From Typhlomys cinereus (taxonomy: Eukaryota; Chordata; Mammalia; Rodentia; Platacanthomyidae), in NCBI GenBank assembly GCA_023101885.1, contig JALPQD010000016.1, forward strand, positions 9,611,634 to 9,675,633: DNA of 64,000 bases, given 5' to 3'. This document shows positions 10,960 through 24,631 of this stretch, piece after piece. How positions within the stretch are numbered: the stretch's first letter is position 1; each line of letters starts with the position of its first letter. The position numbers were made by a program, and so were the translations under genes. The notes under the pieces are model-generated. The model was not told the DNA's origin and searched no databases. It saw nothing but the letters and a program-made list of their open reading frames with translations.

Positions 10960-12280
10960 TGAAAGGGTAGTGCATCAATGTAATCATTATGCAGTTATAT
11001 TCTATAGGAATCTTAGGTAACATTAAGGTTTGCAGTGGAAAATTTCTTGGATGTGGCAGTCAATGACGATAAACTAAACTAATACAGTCTGAAGGGCTGA
11101 TGCCCCAGCTTTGTATGTCCCATCTGTACTTGTAACAGATTGTTATTCTGAATCTGCATAATGCATTTTTATTAATTCCATGAAGCGCTTATTGATCAAT
11201 ATTTGGTTAGTTTCACTTGTGTGTCCTTGGTTTCAAAGGTACTTGTTTGGTCATTAATCGAAAAGAAAGATTTTGAATAGATTGATGCATTCTTATGACA
11301 GACAAGTCAGCCATGTAACCATCTTCAGCTGATTTATAAGTCACTTTTGTGCATTTAAGCTTGAATCATTTTCTCTTATACTTCTTGAACATGCTAAAAT
11401 ATAAATAGATCTCAGAACTTATCATATTACACCACTCTCACAACTTCTTCAGTGTAGGATAGATACTTTAATGACACTGATATTTCTAGTGATAGGCACA
11501 AGGAGTTTGCTCTGATGCTCACAGACATGTGGACATGATCAACGGTGACATGAGCATGGAATACTTTAATAAAAAACTTATCTTGTTATGCATTTGTTAT
11601 AACAGATGCAACTCTAAATTGATGTCTTTTTTTTTTTTTTTGGACGGGTCAGGCTTTTCTAAAGAAATCCTCATAGATTTTCCTTCACTTCTCAAATTAT
11701 CATCTTTAGTCACAATTGATTATCTTTCTGAGCTCTGTTACCTTGTGCATGCCTTGCAAAGCAACTGAATCAAAGTAGTTCTTCTCTTTAAAGCTGGAAG
11801 ACATGATAGTCAACTCTGAAAGGGCTGAGGGGAGAACATGCATTTTTATCCCAGGAAAAGAGTATTTGTGGACTAAAGAGAAAAGATGACAGATAGTTGA
11901 ATGGAAGGCCCATGACTTCTTTGCCTTTGAGCCTTTTATACAAGTCTAAAAAGAGAAAAGATTGTGAAATGAATATCTGTGGAACAGTTGGAATTCACAG
12001 TATAACTGTTTCTTGGTGCCTCTTGGGAATTGGCTGCAGGTTGTATGATTAAGTTTCTTTTGTAAAATAGCCTAGTATTTACATATGAATATATGCACAC
12101 CCACTTTATATGTTTTAGATAATCTCTAGATTACTTTTAATAACTACCACAATATAAATATTGTGTAAATAGTTATTGCTTTATTATTATTAGGAAATAA
12201 TGATAGGAGAAAGGTCTATATACTCAGTGCTGTTTCATTTATTTTTCTTCATTCTTTGAAGCTTTCATATACAAATATGT
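10960..12280. other. No recognised feature
   Basis: AT-rich sequence with a poly-T run at about 11625-11641. The open frame at 11529-11768 has no recognisable product. No repeat identified. Confidence 0.5.
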
Positions 12281-12284
12281 CATA

Positions 12285-12690
12285 GTTAGATGCAGGTATC
12301 AGCTTGATGGTTGGGGGAGTTCAAGCTTTGGACACATTTGTAGATAATTGGTAATTAAGTCAAGCCCAGTGTGAACCTGAGAGGACTGGGGATTGTTTAG
12401 TTGATGGAGAAGGCCCAGCCCATGATGAGTGGGACAAGTCCCCAGGCAAGTGAATACAATGGAGGGAACTGGTTGAGAAAGAAGGCATCCTTCTGTGTAT
12501 TTGGTCAGACATACTGGTTGGGGAAAGTAGGGATAGTCTCTCTCTCAGCCATACGTGGAAATGATATGCTCAGATCTCTCAGCTCAGGTGTTGGTGTGAC
12601 CTCTTCTGTCAAGGTGGGCTAAGAACTGTAAAAGGACTGTTGTGAATAACCTCTTGTTGCCTTAAGCAGTTTCGTTATGATATTATCAGC
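12285..12690 (+). mobile_element. Degraded MaLR/ERVL-like LTR remnant
   Basis: Carries a caggtatcagcttgatgg start, agaggactggg-attgtttagttgat and gaaggcccagcccat, which resemble rodent MaLR-type LTRs. It appears related in reverse to 566-870. No clear termini. The open frame 12401-12622 inside it is not a known protein. Confidence 0.4.
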
Positions 12691-13123
12691 AACCATGCAG
12701 AGGACCTGCATCAATTTGACTGTCTTCATCCACTACAGCCCATCTCATTTCTCTATTATCCCACCCCACAAGGTACTGGAACATTTTTTTACAACAGTTT
12801 TGTAGCTACACTGATTGAGTACACACATGCAGGAATGCTAGCTATTACTGTGCTGCTTTTTCAAGAACCAGCTTTAGCACTGTGTCAGACTCAGAGGCAT
12901 GAATACTACTGACGAAATTGCTGAGTACACAGAGAACATTAGCTGAAGATGTAATATTACTTGCCACTTCATGGCCTAGTTTATAATTATAATTACTTAA
13001 AGGTCCTGTACTTAGGAAGAACTTCACTTAAATCAACTTAAATCAACAATGAGAACATTTATGTGGCTAGGAGAGGTCAGTCAAAATGTTTTCATAGCAC
13101 TCCTTTCAACAAATTAAGTTTGG

Positions 13124-13350
13124 GCTGATGAGTTGGCACAGCAGGTAGCATAACATACTTGCCTAATCGAACCTGAGTTCGATTCCCATAAACCCACATG
13201 GTTGAAGAAAGAATTGACTTCTGGAAGTCCTCTGATCCCCATTCATGTGCCATGGCATACATATCTACCACCACCACTCCTCATGTCTATCTTTCCCTCC
13301 CTTCCTCCTCCTTTGCTCCCTTTTTTTTCTCATGAATAAATCTTAAAAAT
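13124..13350 (+). mobile_element. Old tRNA-derived SINE (B4/RSINE1-like)
   Basis: Head gggctgatgagttggcacag (A-box region), B-box-like gagttcgattccc, acccacatggt, a tgacttctggaagtcctctg block, gtgccatggcatac, then a C/T-rich tract and a tail with aataaa. This is the standard layout of B4/RSINE1-type rodent SINEs. It is directly followed by another SINE. Confidence 0.7.
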
Positions 13351-13377
13351 GAAAAAAATTAAGAAATAGAATTTTGG

Positions 13378-13600
13378 GTTGGAGAGATGGCTTAGGGGTT
13401 AAGATTCTGCCTCATGAGCAAAAGGTCTTGAGTTCAGATCCACTGGTGGGCAGAGCCTTGGAAAACCCAGAGTGAAGCACAAAGGAGGTTGAAGCAATCC
13501 ACAATGATTCCCAAAGTCACCCTTGTTCCTTTTCAGGGACACACAGTGCCCTCTGACACACACACATAGACACACACAAAAATAAAATAAAAAAAAAAAA
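13378..13600 (+). mobile_element. Old member of the local tRNA-derived SINE family
   Basis: Head gggttggagagatggcttag and B-box-like gagttcagatcc. The body parallels type B SINEs (aggaggttgaagcaatcc, gattcccaaagtcaccc) and the tail is CA-rich then A-rich. Short candidate TSD: aagaaataga at 13361-13370 and an overlapping gaaatagag at 13601-13609. Diverged and CpG-depleted, so older than the copies at 8825 and 33039. Confidence 0.7.
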
Positions 13601-13609
13601 GAAATAGAG

Positions 13610-15080
13610 TGTCTTAAAACTCTTAACAATACCAAACATTTTAAAGATAATAATGATACTAATAATTACTATGTATGTTCCAGCATACATTTGGGTTGTG
13701 CTATTTTAAGCAGTTCATAGTAATAGTTATAGGTGATCTTATAATTCTTCAGTTTTTAGTCAGCTGGACTACTAAAGCCTCTTTAGTGTTTTTTCTTGAT
13801 TTATATTTTTTTCTTCACTGTAAACCCTCATTTAAAAAAATAACATTTGAGATGAGGATAGACATGGTGAGGCTCTCAATGCATCTTTCCTGAGTGAGGG
13901 TGATTTATATGACCTTGTCAAAAGTCTGTTCCATTGTGCATTGATGGGTTGATCTCAGAGGACAGACTGATATAACAAACAAAAATTTGTCACAGAATTA
14001 CTCTTCATAGTAGTGAACCGTGAAAGTTGAATATCAATATTTGAAGTTTCTACAAGGACAAGGAAGGGTTTTTGATATATGTTTCTGAAATATAGCAAAT
14101 GTCTTTAGGCATTTGTTTGAACAAATATGTCATTATTTTTTTCAGTATGTTTATGTTCGAATTTTCCTTTGTAAGGAATCATATGGTAACCACCATTTCT
14201 CAAAGTTTACTCAACATTACATTTTAATACTTAGCAAATTTTTTAAATAATAGCATTCCCCTACTTTTTTCATCTCTAAATATAGATAGCATTATCACCT
14301 GTACTTGGAAATATTCCCACTTTAAAGAGTAAGTTGATGGAAAATAATGAAGCCTACTCAATGAATAAAAGCTGCTAAATGTAAAAATATCAAGCTGTTA
14401 TATAAACAGGCAATGAGAAAATTTGCAAGTTAAAAATAAACACTGCAAATTCTCCTCCATGATGTATGTACAGAACTCATTAAAAATATTGCTGACCTTT
14501 GAAACATAAGGTTATATTAACTGCTATAACAGTACTTCCATTTGTTGAATGATGAATAGTAGGTTTTCTAGTAGTCATACATCTTTGTATCATTTCATGT
14601 CTGTTGTTTCTGATACCAACTGTGCTGAGTTCCTGGGTATTAATCACATTCTTTCAAACCATTTAGGAGATTGCTGTAAACACCTAAATGTTATAAGCTT
14701 CTTTAGCCCCTCTTAGAAGACAAACAAAAAGTACTTACTTGAATGGTTGTTCAAAATAAGCAGATACAATATTTACTTTGCATTAAAAAATATGTGTGAA
14801 TATTTTATGTTTTATAGCCTGGAATATGTTGTTTGAAAAAGAATGCATGCTATTTTTATTTCTTGTTTCTTAAAGACACCTAACTTAAGCTTAATCTTAA
14901 ATGCCTAATGCTAACCATACTACAATTAGAATTTTTCATATGATTTTGATTCAGTGTATACTGGGTTTAGGTATGTAGTGTTGCTTTCCTTCTGACAAAT
15001 ATGTACCAGTGGAATGCAAAACATAACTGTATGTGATGAAACAATTTGCTGTACTGGTTTCCTCAAAATTCACTTGTTAT
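13610..15080. other. No recognised feature
   Basis: AT-rich sequence; no gene, RNA or repeat recognised. Confidence 0.5.
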
Positions 15081-15089
15081 TTATTTATT

Positions 15090-15185
15090 TACTTGCTTGT
15101 TTATTTATTGAGACGGATCCTTCCAAGTTATCCCAGGATGCCCTGAATCTGAAGATCCTCCTCCTCCACACTCCAAGTGTAACAG
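15090..15185 (-). mobile_element. B1-like SINE fragment
   Basis: A tttatttattgagac run followed by tcccaggatgccctgaatct and agatcctcctcctcc parallels the reverse complement of a 7SL-derived B1 element (gag-acagggtct...cctgaactc...gatcctcctgcc). Only about 95 bp is recognisable. Confidence 0.6.
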
Positions 15186-15189
15186 CCAA

Positions 15190-16385
15190 AGAGACACTCC
15201 ACCACATTGAGATTCATATGAAATTTAACAGCAACTGCTCTTGGCTATCTTCCCCAAAGTGAGCAAAAGGTAACTATCATTCTCTTCACTGTACTAATGA
15301 AGGAGGCACTGAATACAGAAGATCAGATGCATTCGGTATTCAGTGGGGGATCCATGAAACTGGCCTGAAAAGGAGAGGATCCTGACATTGGCTCATGCTT
15401 TTTCTCAAAAGCATCAAGATGACAGAAAGTAAGACACCAGTGTTAACTACCTAGTTCTACTGGATGAGGGAAGACTGTTACCTTTCTTAACTTTGAGCTA
15501 TCTCTTTCCATGTATTGATTATGCTCTTAATATACTGAGACAGATTGCATGCTTGAAAACTGCCTTAAACATCTAGGTATTATTCTGAATTCAATAGAAG
15601 CTGTCATGAGGTGCTGGACCTTTTGCTCAGAAGAAAAGAGCATCAGGGTGAAGAAGCATCATCCATCAATATATAAGCAAGGAAGCAAAGATGGGAAGTT
15701 TCAAGGGAAGGTATTTATCATGAGATATTGTTCTATTAAGCTGGCTTTATTTTGGTTACTTCAGATGATTGATGTGCAATGCATGTAATCATTTTGTCGA
15801 AAAGATGTGAGCCCGGTAAAGTGTCAACTGCTCACTGTACCATTATTAAACAGCTGCATTCTGATTGACTTCCCAACAAGACACTTTCAGGCTCTTGTTT
15901 ATCACAAATAGGCCATCTGAAAGCAAAAGCAAAGACAGAAGGAGTGAATAAAGTTCTTGAAAAGGCCAAATCATGTTCAGTATAACTTACATCAAATAGT
16001 TACAAGTAAACAAAGAAAAAAGGGCCATAATTAGAAAATCATAACTCTTTTGCATTGCAACTTTTGCCCACAGTTGACTTTCATGGCCCCATTATTTGAA
16101 GGGAGACAATTACTCTTAGAAAATAGTTGATGACTTTCAAATTAAAATTTTATTGAAAAACTTGAATGATAGATTACGTACAATTTCAACAGGCTATATT
16201 ATCTTTGGACTTATTCAACCTACATTTCCTTGATTATCTAACATTTACAGAAAAAAAAAAAACAACTTTTCCCTTTGACATTGGAGCATGCGTGTGAAAT
16301 AGTGTAGGATGACTATTTTTTTTTCTTATGAAGAATGCTGTCACAAAGTTGTGATATTTATTCCATGTTGCATGACTAGATTAAA
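15190..16385. other. No recognised feature
   Basis: No repeat or gene identified. The open frame at 15549-15788 codes for nothing I recognise. Confidence 0.45.
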
Positions 16386-16392
16386 GAGACTT

Positions 16393-16625
16393 TGAGCCAG
16401 AGAGATGACTCAGGACTTAAGGCTTTGCCTTGCAAGTAGATGGCTCTGAGTTTGGATCCCAGATTCCATGAAAACAGCACCAGGTGGAAATTGTTGTGGC
16501 CTGTACTTCTGGTCTTAGAACACAGAGCCTGGGAAACCAGAGAACAGCAAATAGGAGGTAGAAGCAATCCAAACTGATTCCCAAACTCATCCTTGGGCCT
16601 CCACAGGAAAACACAGTGCTCTGTG

Positions 16626-16662
<37 letters not shown>

Positions 16663-16680
16663 TTTTAAAAAATTAAAAAT
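16393..16680 (+). mobile_element. Old member of the local tRNA-derived SINE family
   Basis: Head gagccagagagatgactcag, B-box-like gagtttggatccc, and a body that aligns with type B SINEs (ggcctgtacttctggtctt, ggaggtagaagcaatcc, gattcccaaactcatcc). It ends in a (CA)n run at about 16629-16661 and an A-rich tail. It keeps the segment that is deleted in type A copies. The reverse-strand open frames here are SINE antisense. Confidence 0.75.
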
Positions 16681-16984
16681 TATAAAAAGAGAGATATTGG
16701 CATAGGGATCTCTGTTTTTAAAAGAAAAATAATTTTCCAAGAGGAGTGAATTGTCTCCAAAACTTTGAAGTAACCACTTTACATCTTTTGGCTTTTATTT
16801 CTTCTGAGGTGAGGCACAGAGTATGAGTCAGGATCAGAGACACGGGGGTACTTTCCTTAGACACAAACAATCGCTCTTCAAAATAGGATTATTTTAGTGT
16901 AATGCTTTTGAAAAATTAAAATTCATGTTAAGTAGTTGAAACTAGCACAGTAAGAAAAAATAAATAAGGATAAAACCAATGTTG

Positions 16985-17380
16985 CTGACTTCTCCCTTTA
17001 CCTTAGGCAGTACATACACCGAACTGTACATAAGTTTACAGCTCAATAATTTTCACAAACTGAATCCAGTGAATGATCACAACTTCCAGAGCCTCTTTTA
17101 TTCCCTACCAGTAGTTACTGCTTTTTCCCAAAGAGTTGCCTACATCCTGTTTTTTAACACCAGTAAGTTGGTATCACCTATCTGGTAATTCACAGAACTG
17201 ATATCATGCAGTGTTTTTTGTTTGTTTGTTTGTTTGTTTTGTTTCTTATTTATTTATATTTTGGTCTGGCTGCTTTTGTTCAACATTATGTTTATGAAAT
17301 TCCTATTTTTGTTTAGTTAATTACAGATGGTATACTCTTATTGCTGTGTTGTATTCTTCTGTGTGAACAGAAATTAATTA
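16985..17380 (-). mobile_element. Ancient L1 (L1M-type) 3' region
   Basis: Blocks such as gctcaataattttcacaaactg, the ttggtatcacctatctg block, ctggctgcttttgttcaacattatg and tattgctgtgttgtattctt follow a well-known ancient mammalian L1 3' region in reverse. A (GTTT)n run at 17217-17240 interrupts it. Assignment from recall; divergence is high. Confidence 0.55.
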
Positions 17381-17384
17381 ATTA

Positions 17385-19910
17385 TTATTTTTTTTTACTG
17401 GTGAGTAGTTTCAAAGCTACTAACTAAAAAAAAGGAAAGAATTCCATAAAGAATACAGATTTTAACAACATGAAAGGAACAAAACCCAGCAGGATCAAGA
17501 AATCAAATGAAGACAATGGCTCCTTTTTTTTTTTCCAAGAAAACCACTTTATCATTTTAGACCATCCACTCCTGCATTTTAAATTGTACTGGTGAGACTG
17601 ATATTAATACCTTCTTTGTCTGACTTCTCCTTCAAGAGCACTTTATAGCTAAAGTTAAAAGCAATATTCCCCAAACCTGAATTCTTATCATAATGACACA
17701 TAGCCACAATGAGTACTGGAAAGAGACACTGTTTATATACTTGCTGTTTCTGTCTTCCAATATATTAGAATGGTTTTCCAGGGAGATTCAGGTGTATGCT
17801 TTTGTTTCTATGACCTATGAAGTACTCTTTCAATCAACTGCTCAAAAGAATAAGCTAGAAAAAAATGTTGCTGTTGCTTGTTTCCAAAATTATTGAGAGA
17901 GAGGAAATAGCTAGCCTGGTGTAGGACAGGTTGTAGTTGAAAAAGGAGGTGGGGTGCATTTGAGGATTATTAAGGCATGAAAATACAAATTCTCTGTATT
18001 CAGGTGCAAAACTCTAAAAGAATAAAAAGAAAAAATAGAAATTATATAAGACGCTTTCAAAAGGCATAAGATGTAAAACTGCAAGTTTGATATAGAAAGG
18101 GTTTTATAAATATTCCTGAGCATGTGTGACAGTACAAATTAAAAGTAATTTACAAATCCAATGTAGATGTATTCTTTGAACCAAGCTTTAATCAAATCAT
18201 CATAGTGGGCACTCCTTCTTCACAGGCCAGTTTAGAAAGGATGATCATGACTTTTGCAGTATCTACTCAGATTTTTACTGCATACATTTGAAGCTGTGTT
18301 TACATAGAAGTTAGCAGGGTGAGGCGTTTATGTGAACAGTACCAAATGTGGATTCCTATCTCCTCTTAAGGCATCATAGTGTCTGTAATAAGCTGGGATT
18401 CAATGTGATTTTTTTTTCACTGGTTCGTAGCCTGTCTGAAACATGATTGGGTGTGACTTTCAGGAGGTAAAAAGCATGAAATGTTTGTTGGTAGCAGCAC
18501 TCAAAGCCATCTATGTCACATTTGGTTTTCTGTTCCTGAGTCACGGTAACATTCCTGAAGTTTTAAAGAAATCCATAGTATCTTACCGCAGACTGTCATA
18601 GAAAGAGTTGTCATTTCAACAAGACTGAAAATCACTTCTCTCTGCCATATATACTGGCAGGAAATCACTATATTATTAATTTGAAGGACAAATCTCCTTT
18701 TATTATTTTCCTGCCTTCATATTTTTAAGCCTTTAGACAACTAATGTGTAGCCATGATAGCAGAACCTTTCTTATGACATGACATATTCTGGGAAGTTGT
18801 CAACTATCAGAACACACATGGTAACCATGAAAGTTGCCACTGTGAATCTGGCCCACTTATCTCTGTTCTTTTTGTGTAGATAAAAAGGCAACTCAATATA
18901 AACCATATGTGCTAGCATGGCATTTTGAAATAAATAGCTCTATGTTTAAAGGTAGATATTTTGTAGTCAATTTTAGAATGTGCTTTAAATGTAGAAGTGA
19001 AGAAAAAAAAAGTGATGTCTGTTTTTCTCTGCTTAAAACCAGTTTGAATAATTGGGAAGCATCTGTCAGCCTTCTTAAATAATTTCAAAGCTAGTCTTTG
19101 CTTGCAAGGAAAGTGTAGGATGATGGCAATGTCTAATTTCACTTCTTAATCTTGGTACAAATGAATACTGAAGAAATGTACCTTAGAACTTAATTTAGGC
19201 TTTCAGAATGCAGAATAGCTTGATCCATCCAGCTAGTTAAAATTTCCTTATTTATCAGACAAATTTACTGGCCAAATTGTCCAGACAGTGTTCGTGGTTA
19301 CTTAAGTGTTGATAACCTTGGTTTTCTCACCTGAGATCCAGACCTTTCTTAGTCAGAGATGCAACACTGAGTTCAAATACAAGTCTGACAGCTGTGTGAA
19401 CTTTTATGAGTTAATTATTCTCATTGCACATCTGTCACCTTATTTGACACAGGAGACCAAGCACCTCTTTCCCAGGGTAGAGCTTTAGAACACTGAGGTG
19501 ATATGGAAAACTATTGGAAAATTGATGAGCTTTTGCCTATTTCTGTGACAAATTGTCTTGACTCTTACATTTGTTTTCTCAATCTACACCTCTCTGAATT
19601 TTACATTTCACAATTGTTTCTTAAACAATCAGTTTCCAGACTTTCTCTATTGTTTATCTTATGCATACTCCAAACCTCTCTGCTATAATTTCTTATATAC
19701 ATTGATAAAGGAATTAGATGCAGTTTGTCTTATTGAATTTTGAAGCTAGATTCGAAGAAGATGTATGCCTGTTTTATTTTTCAGTCATTCACAGCATGGA
19801 TTTCAGCATTTGAGATACAGTGAAGGAATTGCTTCTCCCTTTACAGTTAGTAATCTCTGTCTTGAGGCCAAGTGGATTTTATGAGCAGTATGTTAGATTT
19901 GATGTGGTAG
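17385..19910. other. No recognised feature
   Basis: About 2.5 kb of AT-rich, unique-looking sequence. No gene, RNA or repeat could be supported. Confidence 0.5.
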
Positions 19911-19914
19911 TGTC

Positions 19915-20300
19915 ATGATCCGAATGTGAATTATCCCTACAGGTTCATGTGTTTCTGTCCTTAGCTGGTATTATTTGGGAAAGTTGTCAGATTCACCTAG
20001 GAGAAGTGGAGCTTTGCTGGGGAAGTGTTCCTCACAGTCACAGGGGGACAGGTCTTAAGGTTTGGTAGTCAGACCCGGACTCTCTCAATTTGCTCCTCAT
20101 AATGGCTGTGATGACTTGAGCCCACCTCCTACTTCTCCCTTCAGTCACGACTTCTTTTTGAGATTCCCACCATAATGAACTGTATCATCTTTGGAACAAA
20201 CATCAAATAAATCTCCCTTTCTATCCCAAGTAGAATATGAATATTATCTCACAGGAACAAAAGGAAGGTAACTGGAACAGATAGCAAAGAACCTGTTCAT
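19915..20300 (+). mobile_element. Degraded LTR-like repeat
   Basis: Same family as 7745-8040 by shared ordered blocks (agctttgctggg, cacagtcacaggggg, ggtttggtag). It continues upstream with gtcatgatccgaatgtg and downstream with a caaataaatctccctttct stretch that resembles a polyadenylation region. MaLR-like is my best guess. Confidence 0.45.
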
Positions 20301-20304
20301 CCTT

Positions 20305-23300
20305 TACATAATCTTGGTGTGGACATAACCCCCAGGCTGCAAGCAACATTCCGAACTTCACCTCTTGAACCTTGGTTTTAGAAGTGAAAGTGTTGGGTGG
20401 CATTTTTTTCTTGCTTTCTGGGGACTCTGATTAAGTGATCTGCATCTTTTCATTGCACTTATTTATTACCCACAAATTAAGATAGTCACTAATTCCTTAT
20501 GCTTTTTTCAAAACTTCATGTTATAATGATTTTCACTCATCATTTAGACTTCTTGGGTTTCTCCTTTTTGTTGTCTCTCTTGTTAACGTATACAAGTGAT
20601 ATCGCTAGCTACAAAATTGCTATAGAATGATGGTCTCATTTGTCTTTGGGGTTCGATGGTCTAGTATCCAACTTCAGACCTATATAATGGCAAAGCTTTT
20701 AACTAGTCCTACAAGTGATGATATTGGTTGAAATTAGTTTATGTTTTCCATTTATTTGAAGCACAGGAAAAATTACCATTTCTGCATATGAGCATTATAT
20801 CTCTATGTTTATAACTAGAAGATTGTGCTAAAAGAATAGTGCTTAATTATTTCTACATATATGAAATTGCATAATATTGTTAAAATCAACCAACAAAAAG
20901 TTATTTCCTTGTGTTTACTTTCTATTGAAGCAGTTCACTTATGCATTTATCATTTTATTTATAAGTTGCCACTATTTTTAAAAGAGAAAAGCAAGTATCT
21001 ACCAAACTTGGCATGCGATAGTAGGAATAATTTTAGGTAATGGGAATCTAAATGAGGCACATGTGCCGGGAAGGATCTCAAGGATCTTTCTTCTCCCATT
21101 TCTATCTTTCATAAATCACAGAGATCCTAGGTGGGAAGGAGTTTTGCCAATGTGAGATGACCAAAAGAGCTGATGCCAGCAGAGTGAATGGGAATATAAT
21201 GATAGAAAAAAATGCCACAGGCTAAACCATGCAGTGCCCTAATAAGCCTTAATTTCCTGGTGTATAAAATGAAGCTAATCATGGTTGCTTATGTATTCGA
21301 TAAGATCACCAAAACCCAATGAAATACTTGATAAAAAGATATATGTGCCTATAAATCAATATATAAAATGCTAGGTCACCATGTTGTGTACTATCACTGA
21401 CACATAGACAAGTTATATAATGTGAAGACTACATGTAATTCAATTATACAGTTACAAAATGAATGCGTGAGAAGCCCATGTGAACTAACGGAATTAAAAG
21501 TTTATGTTAGGTGGAAGCAGGATGAGATAAAAGTTAACATTTGTTCCGTAACTCACAAGCTGATACTATAACATGACTTTGAACAGGATTTATTTCAGAC
21601 CCAATTTGATCTATTGAGTGCATACCAACGTGAATGCCAGTGTTCATTACATTTGGGGAGACAGATGGTCTGGACTGAGACAACCAATTAATGTGAAATG
21701 TGTTCTTTGCTGGCACTTACCACAAAGGAAGATCTTTTAATACCTTCTTCCTAATGTTTATTCTATTTTCATGTTAATTCTACATTATGGAAAAAGCAAA
21801 AGCACTTGAACCATCTATGGATAAAATTTTACCTAATCTTTACTACATGCATAAAAAGTTGATCCATATGATTTATTATTTTTGTGTTAAAGTATACAAA
21901 ATAAGAAATCCATTTGAAATATTCTGGTGTTCCATGTGTTGCATTTTTTTCATTTGGCAGAAAACTAGAAGGAAATTGCTTCTTCCCAAGATTGTTCAAT
22001 GAGGTCATTATCTATCTCCCTAAAAGTCTTCTATTAAGCTGCACAGATGTCAGTGATTGTCAGAATTGCTGTGAGTTGTTTACATGAAGGAGGAAACACA
22101 AATGTATTTTTATTTTGATATACGTCTTTTAAGATCCTGACTGTATGATCAAACCATGGAAAACATTTTTATAAGTGAAAATCTTCTAAGAGATGTTTGC
22201 ACAAATGTCCAATTACTTGAATATTAAGATATTCAAGGTTGAACTATGACACCTAATTTTCTGATCCAGACTAAAGCCAGTGCAAAGAATGACATGTCTG
22301 TCAGGAGTGACAACCGATTCATAGGACATAAGGCTCGAGAAAGATCCTGGTACCATGAATTTCATACTAGCCATCTCAACCTAAGAAATTCAGTTATTAA
22401 AATATGATTTCCTAAGCTAAAATGAATGAGAAGAAAGATTTCATTGATATGTGGAAAGCAAATGTTAGAATTTATTTATGTACTTTTTATCTGAATACAT
22501 TGCATTTTCTAAGCAGTTTATGTAACATGCAGAGTATGATAGTGCAAAAATCTTTGTGTATTATCTGTAAATAAGCATACATAAACTTATAATGCATTCC
22601 TACAATGTTTACTGACAATTACATGATTGAAAACATGTGGATGTCATCGATATGGACAAAAAAAAATGAAACATATGCACTGTTTTAGCAAAGTAAGAAG
22701 AAAGAAGATGAAAAGAAGAAAAGAAAGAAGACATAAACATGAATGCACATCACATGTACATGAATTCACATGAATTAATAATAGAAATGATCATAACTAG
22801 GAACAACCCATCAGTGAACCTTCTGCATCACCAAGTTAATTTCTATGGGACAAGTAAATAAAACTTTTAGACACGGAGTCTTTTATGAATAGTCATCTCT
22901 ATTTTAACTTTCAAGTTTTATGATGATGGGGGTGTTTCTGCTCATTTTTGTACTTGGCAATGTGCAATACTAGAATACTGAGTTTCAGAAGGATAAGAGT
23001 GAATGCTAAGGACTTGAAAATACTAATAAAAATATTACCTGTTATGGCAGTAAAGAGAAATGAAGGTGATGAATGCAATTTTCACTTCAAAATTACTTTT
23101 TTCTATGATTATAGCTCAAATTCTTCAACAAGGAAAGTAATTGTAAGCAGAAATAGCAAATTGTCAAAATTATGAATACATCTATGTATAAGCTTAAGAA
23201 ATAGACACTTGTGAGGAAATTTTCTCTATTAATTGAGTTAAAAAACTAACAATATATATATAAATAAAACATAATATAAAATAGCAAGAGGCAAGTAGTC

Positions 23301-23940
23301 CTCAAATATTAGCATTATATATAAAATATGAAACTATTATTGAAGTGGCGAACTCTTCCTGATTCCAAAGCCTAGTATTGTCTGTAATTTGTGCTGAAGG
23401 TACTTAACCTCTCTGATCTTAAAAGTCTATTGTCCATTATATAGGAATAATAAACCCAGCTAAGAGCACTTCAGATGATTCATGTAATGTGTCTAGCTTG
23501 TGGTATATGGAAGGCATCCCAGAAATGAAAGCTCTTGTTGAGAAGTGTCTTCTAATTCTTAATCATCACAATCAGTCCTCATAATAAAGATATTAGGTGG
23601 AGGGCTACTTCTTAAAACCCTGCACTTAGCACTTAGAATGATTTTTGGTTCTTTTGTCCCCTTTCAACTCATTTTATTAATCTGAGTAACAAGTGTAGAA
23701 GAAACTATTTCAAGTGACACAAAGTGTTCTACATCATGTATTTGTTTACTCTTATGTAATGAGAACTGAATTCTATAAATTTCCTCTGACTTTAAATATT
23801 ATATTCCTATCTCACAAATTATAATATCTTTCCACAGCAGAATGGATGAATAAGGTAGTAGTGACATGACCTCATCTTCATTTTTAATAGGATAAATTTT
23901 GCCAAAGCACACTAAAAAAATTTAAAAATTTTGGATTCAA
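20305..23940. other. No recognised feature
   Basis: About 3.6 kb of AT-rich sequence. Short open frames only, with no family signature. A purine-rich run lies at about 22690-22730. Confidence 0.5.
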
Positions 23941-23944
23941 TGTT

Positions 23945-24217
23945 TCGTTTTAATATTTTATCTGTTTATTTGAGAGGGTGAATGAGAGGGAGAGGGGAAA
24001 GAGAAAGAGAGAGAGAAGATTAACAAAAAGAGAGAAGAGAGAGGAAAATAGAGAAAGAGAGTTCATTAATGCTATGTCACATGGGTAGAAGTTAAAGGGC
24101 AATATTCAGAAGTCCGCTTTCTCCTTCCACCATGTGGGCTTTTAGGGATTGAAATCATGTCACCATGTTTGTAAACAGGTGCTTTATCCTCTAAGTTATA
24201 TTTCCATCCCCAAACCA
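23945..24217 (-). mobile_element. Old tRNA-derived SINE with (GA)n tail
   Basis: Read on the minus strand it has ggggatggaaatataactta (head), a tttcaatccctaaaagcccac block, catggtggaaggag, gtgacatagca and a long CT-rich tail ending in an A/T-rich region. This is the B4/RSINE1-like layout. On the plus strand the tail is the GAGA tract at 23975-24062. Confidence 0.55.
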
Positions 24218-24309
24218 AATTTCTTCACAAAAGGAATGTAATACAGATCCTACTTATAGCTCCAATAAGTGAGTAAGGAAGACCAAGAACCAATGAATAG
24301 AAGATAGTC

Positions 24310-24575
24310 TGTTGAACTGGAGGAATGGCTAAGGGATTAAGACTCTGACACACAAGCAGAAAGACCTAAGTTTGGATGCCAGGTCCACATAAAAATGCCA
24401 GGTGGAACCAATGGCAGCCTGCACTTCCAGCCCTGGTGCAAATCCCAGACTGAAACCAAAAGAAGGTAGACACAATCCAAGATGATTCCCGGTCACCCTT
24501 GGCCCTCCACAGGTACACACGGTGCTCTTAGATATACTCCCCCTACCACACACACACATAAGGATTGTTATACTT
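24310..24575 (+). mobile_element. Old member of the local tRNA-derived SINE family
   Basis: Head gttgaactggaggaatggct, B-box-like aagtttggatgcc, body blocks ggcagcctgcacttccag, agaaggtagacacaatcc and gattcccggtcaccc, then a CA-rich tail. Diverged. It lies head-out against the opposite-strand copy at 24585-24925, forming an inverted pair. Confidence 0.7.
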
Positions 24576-24584
24576 TTTTCTTTT

Positions 24585-24585
24585 T

Positions 24586-24631
<46 letters not shown>
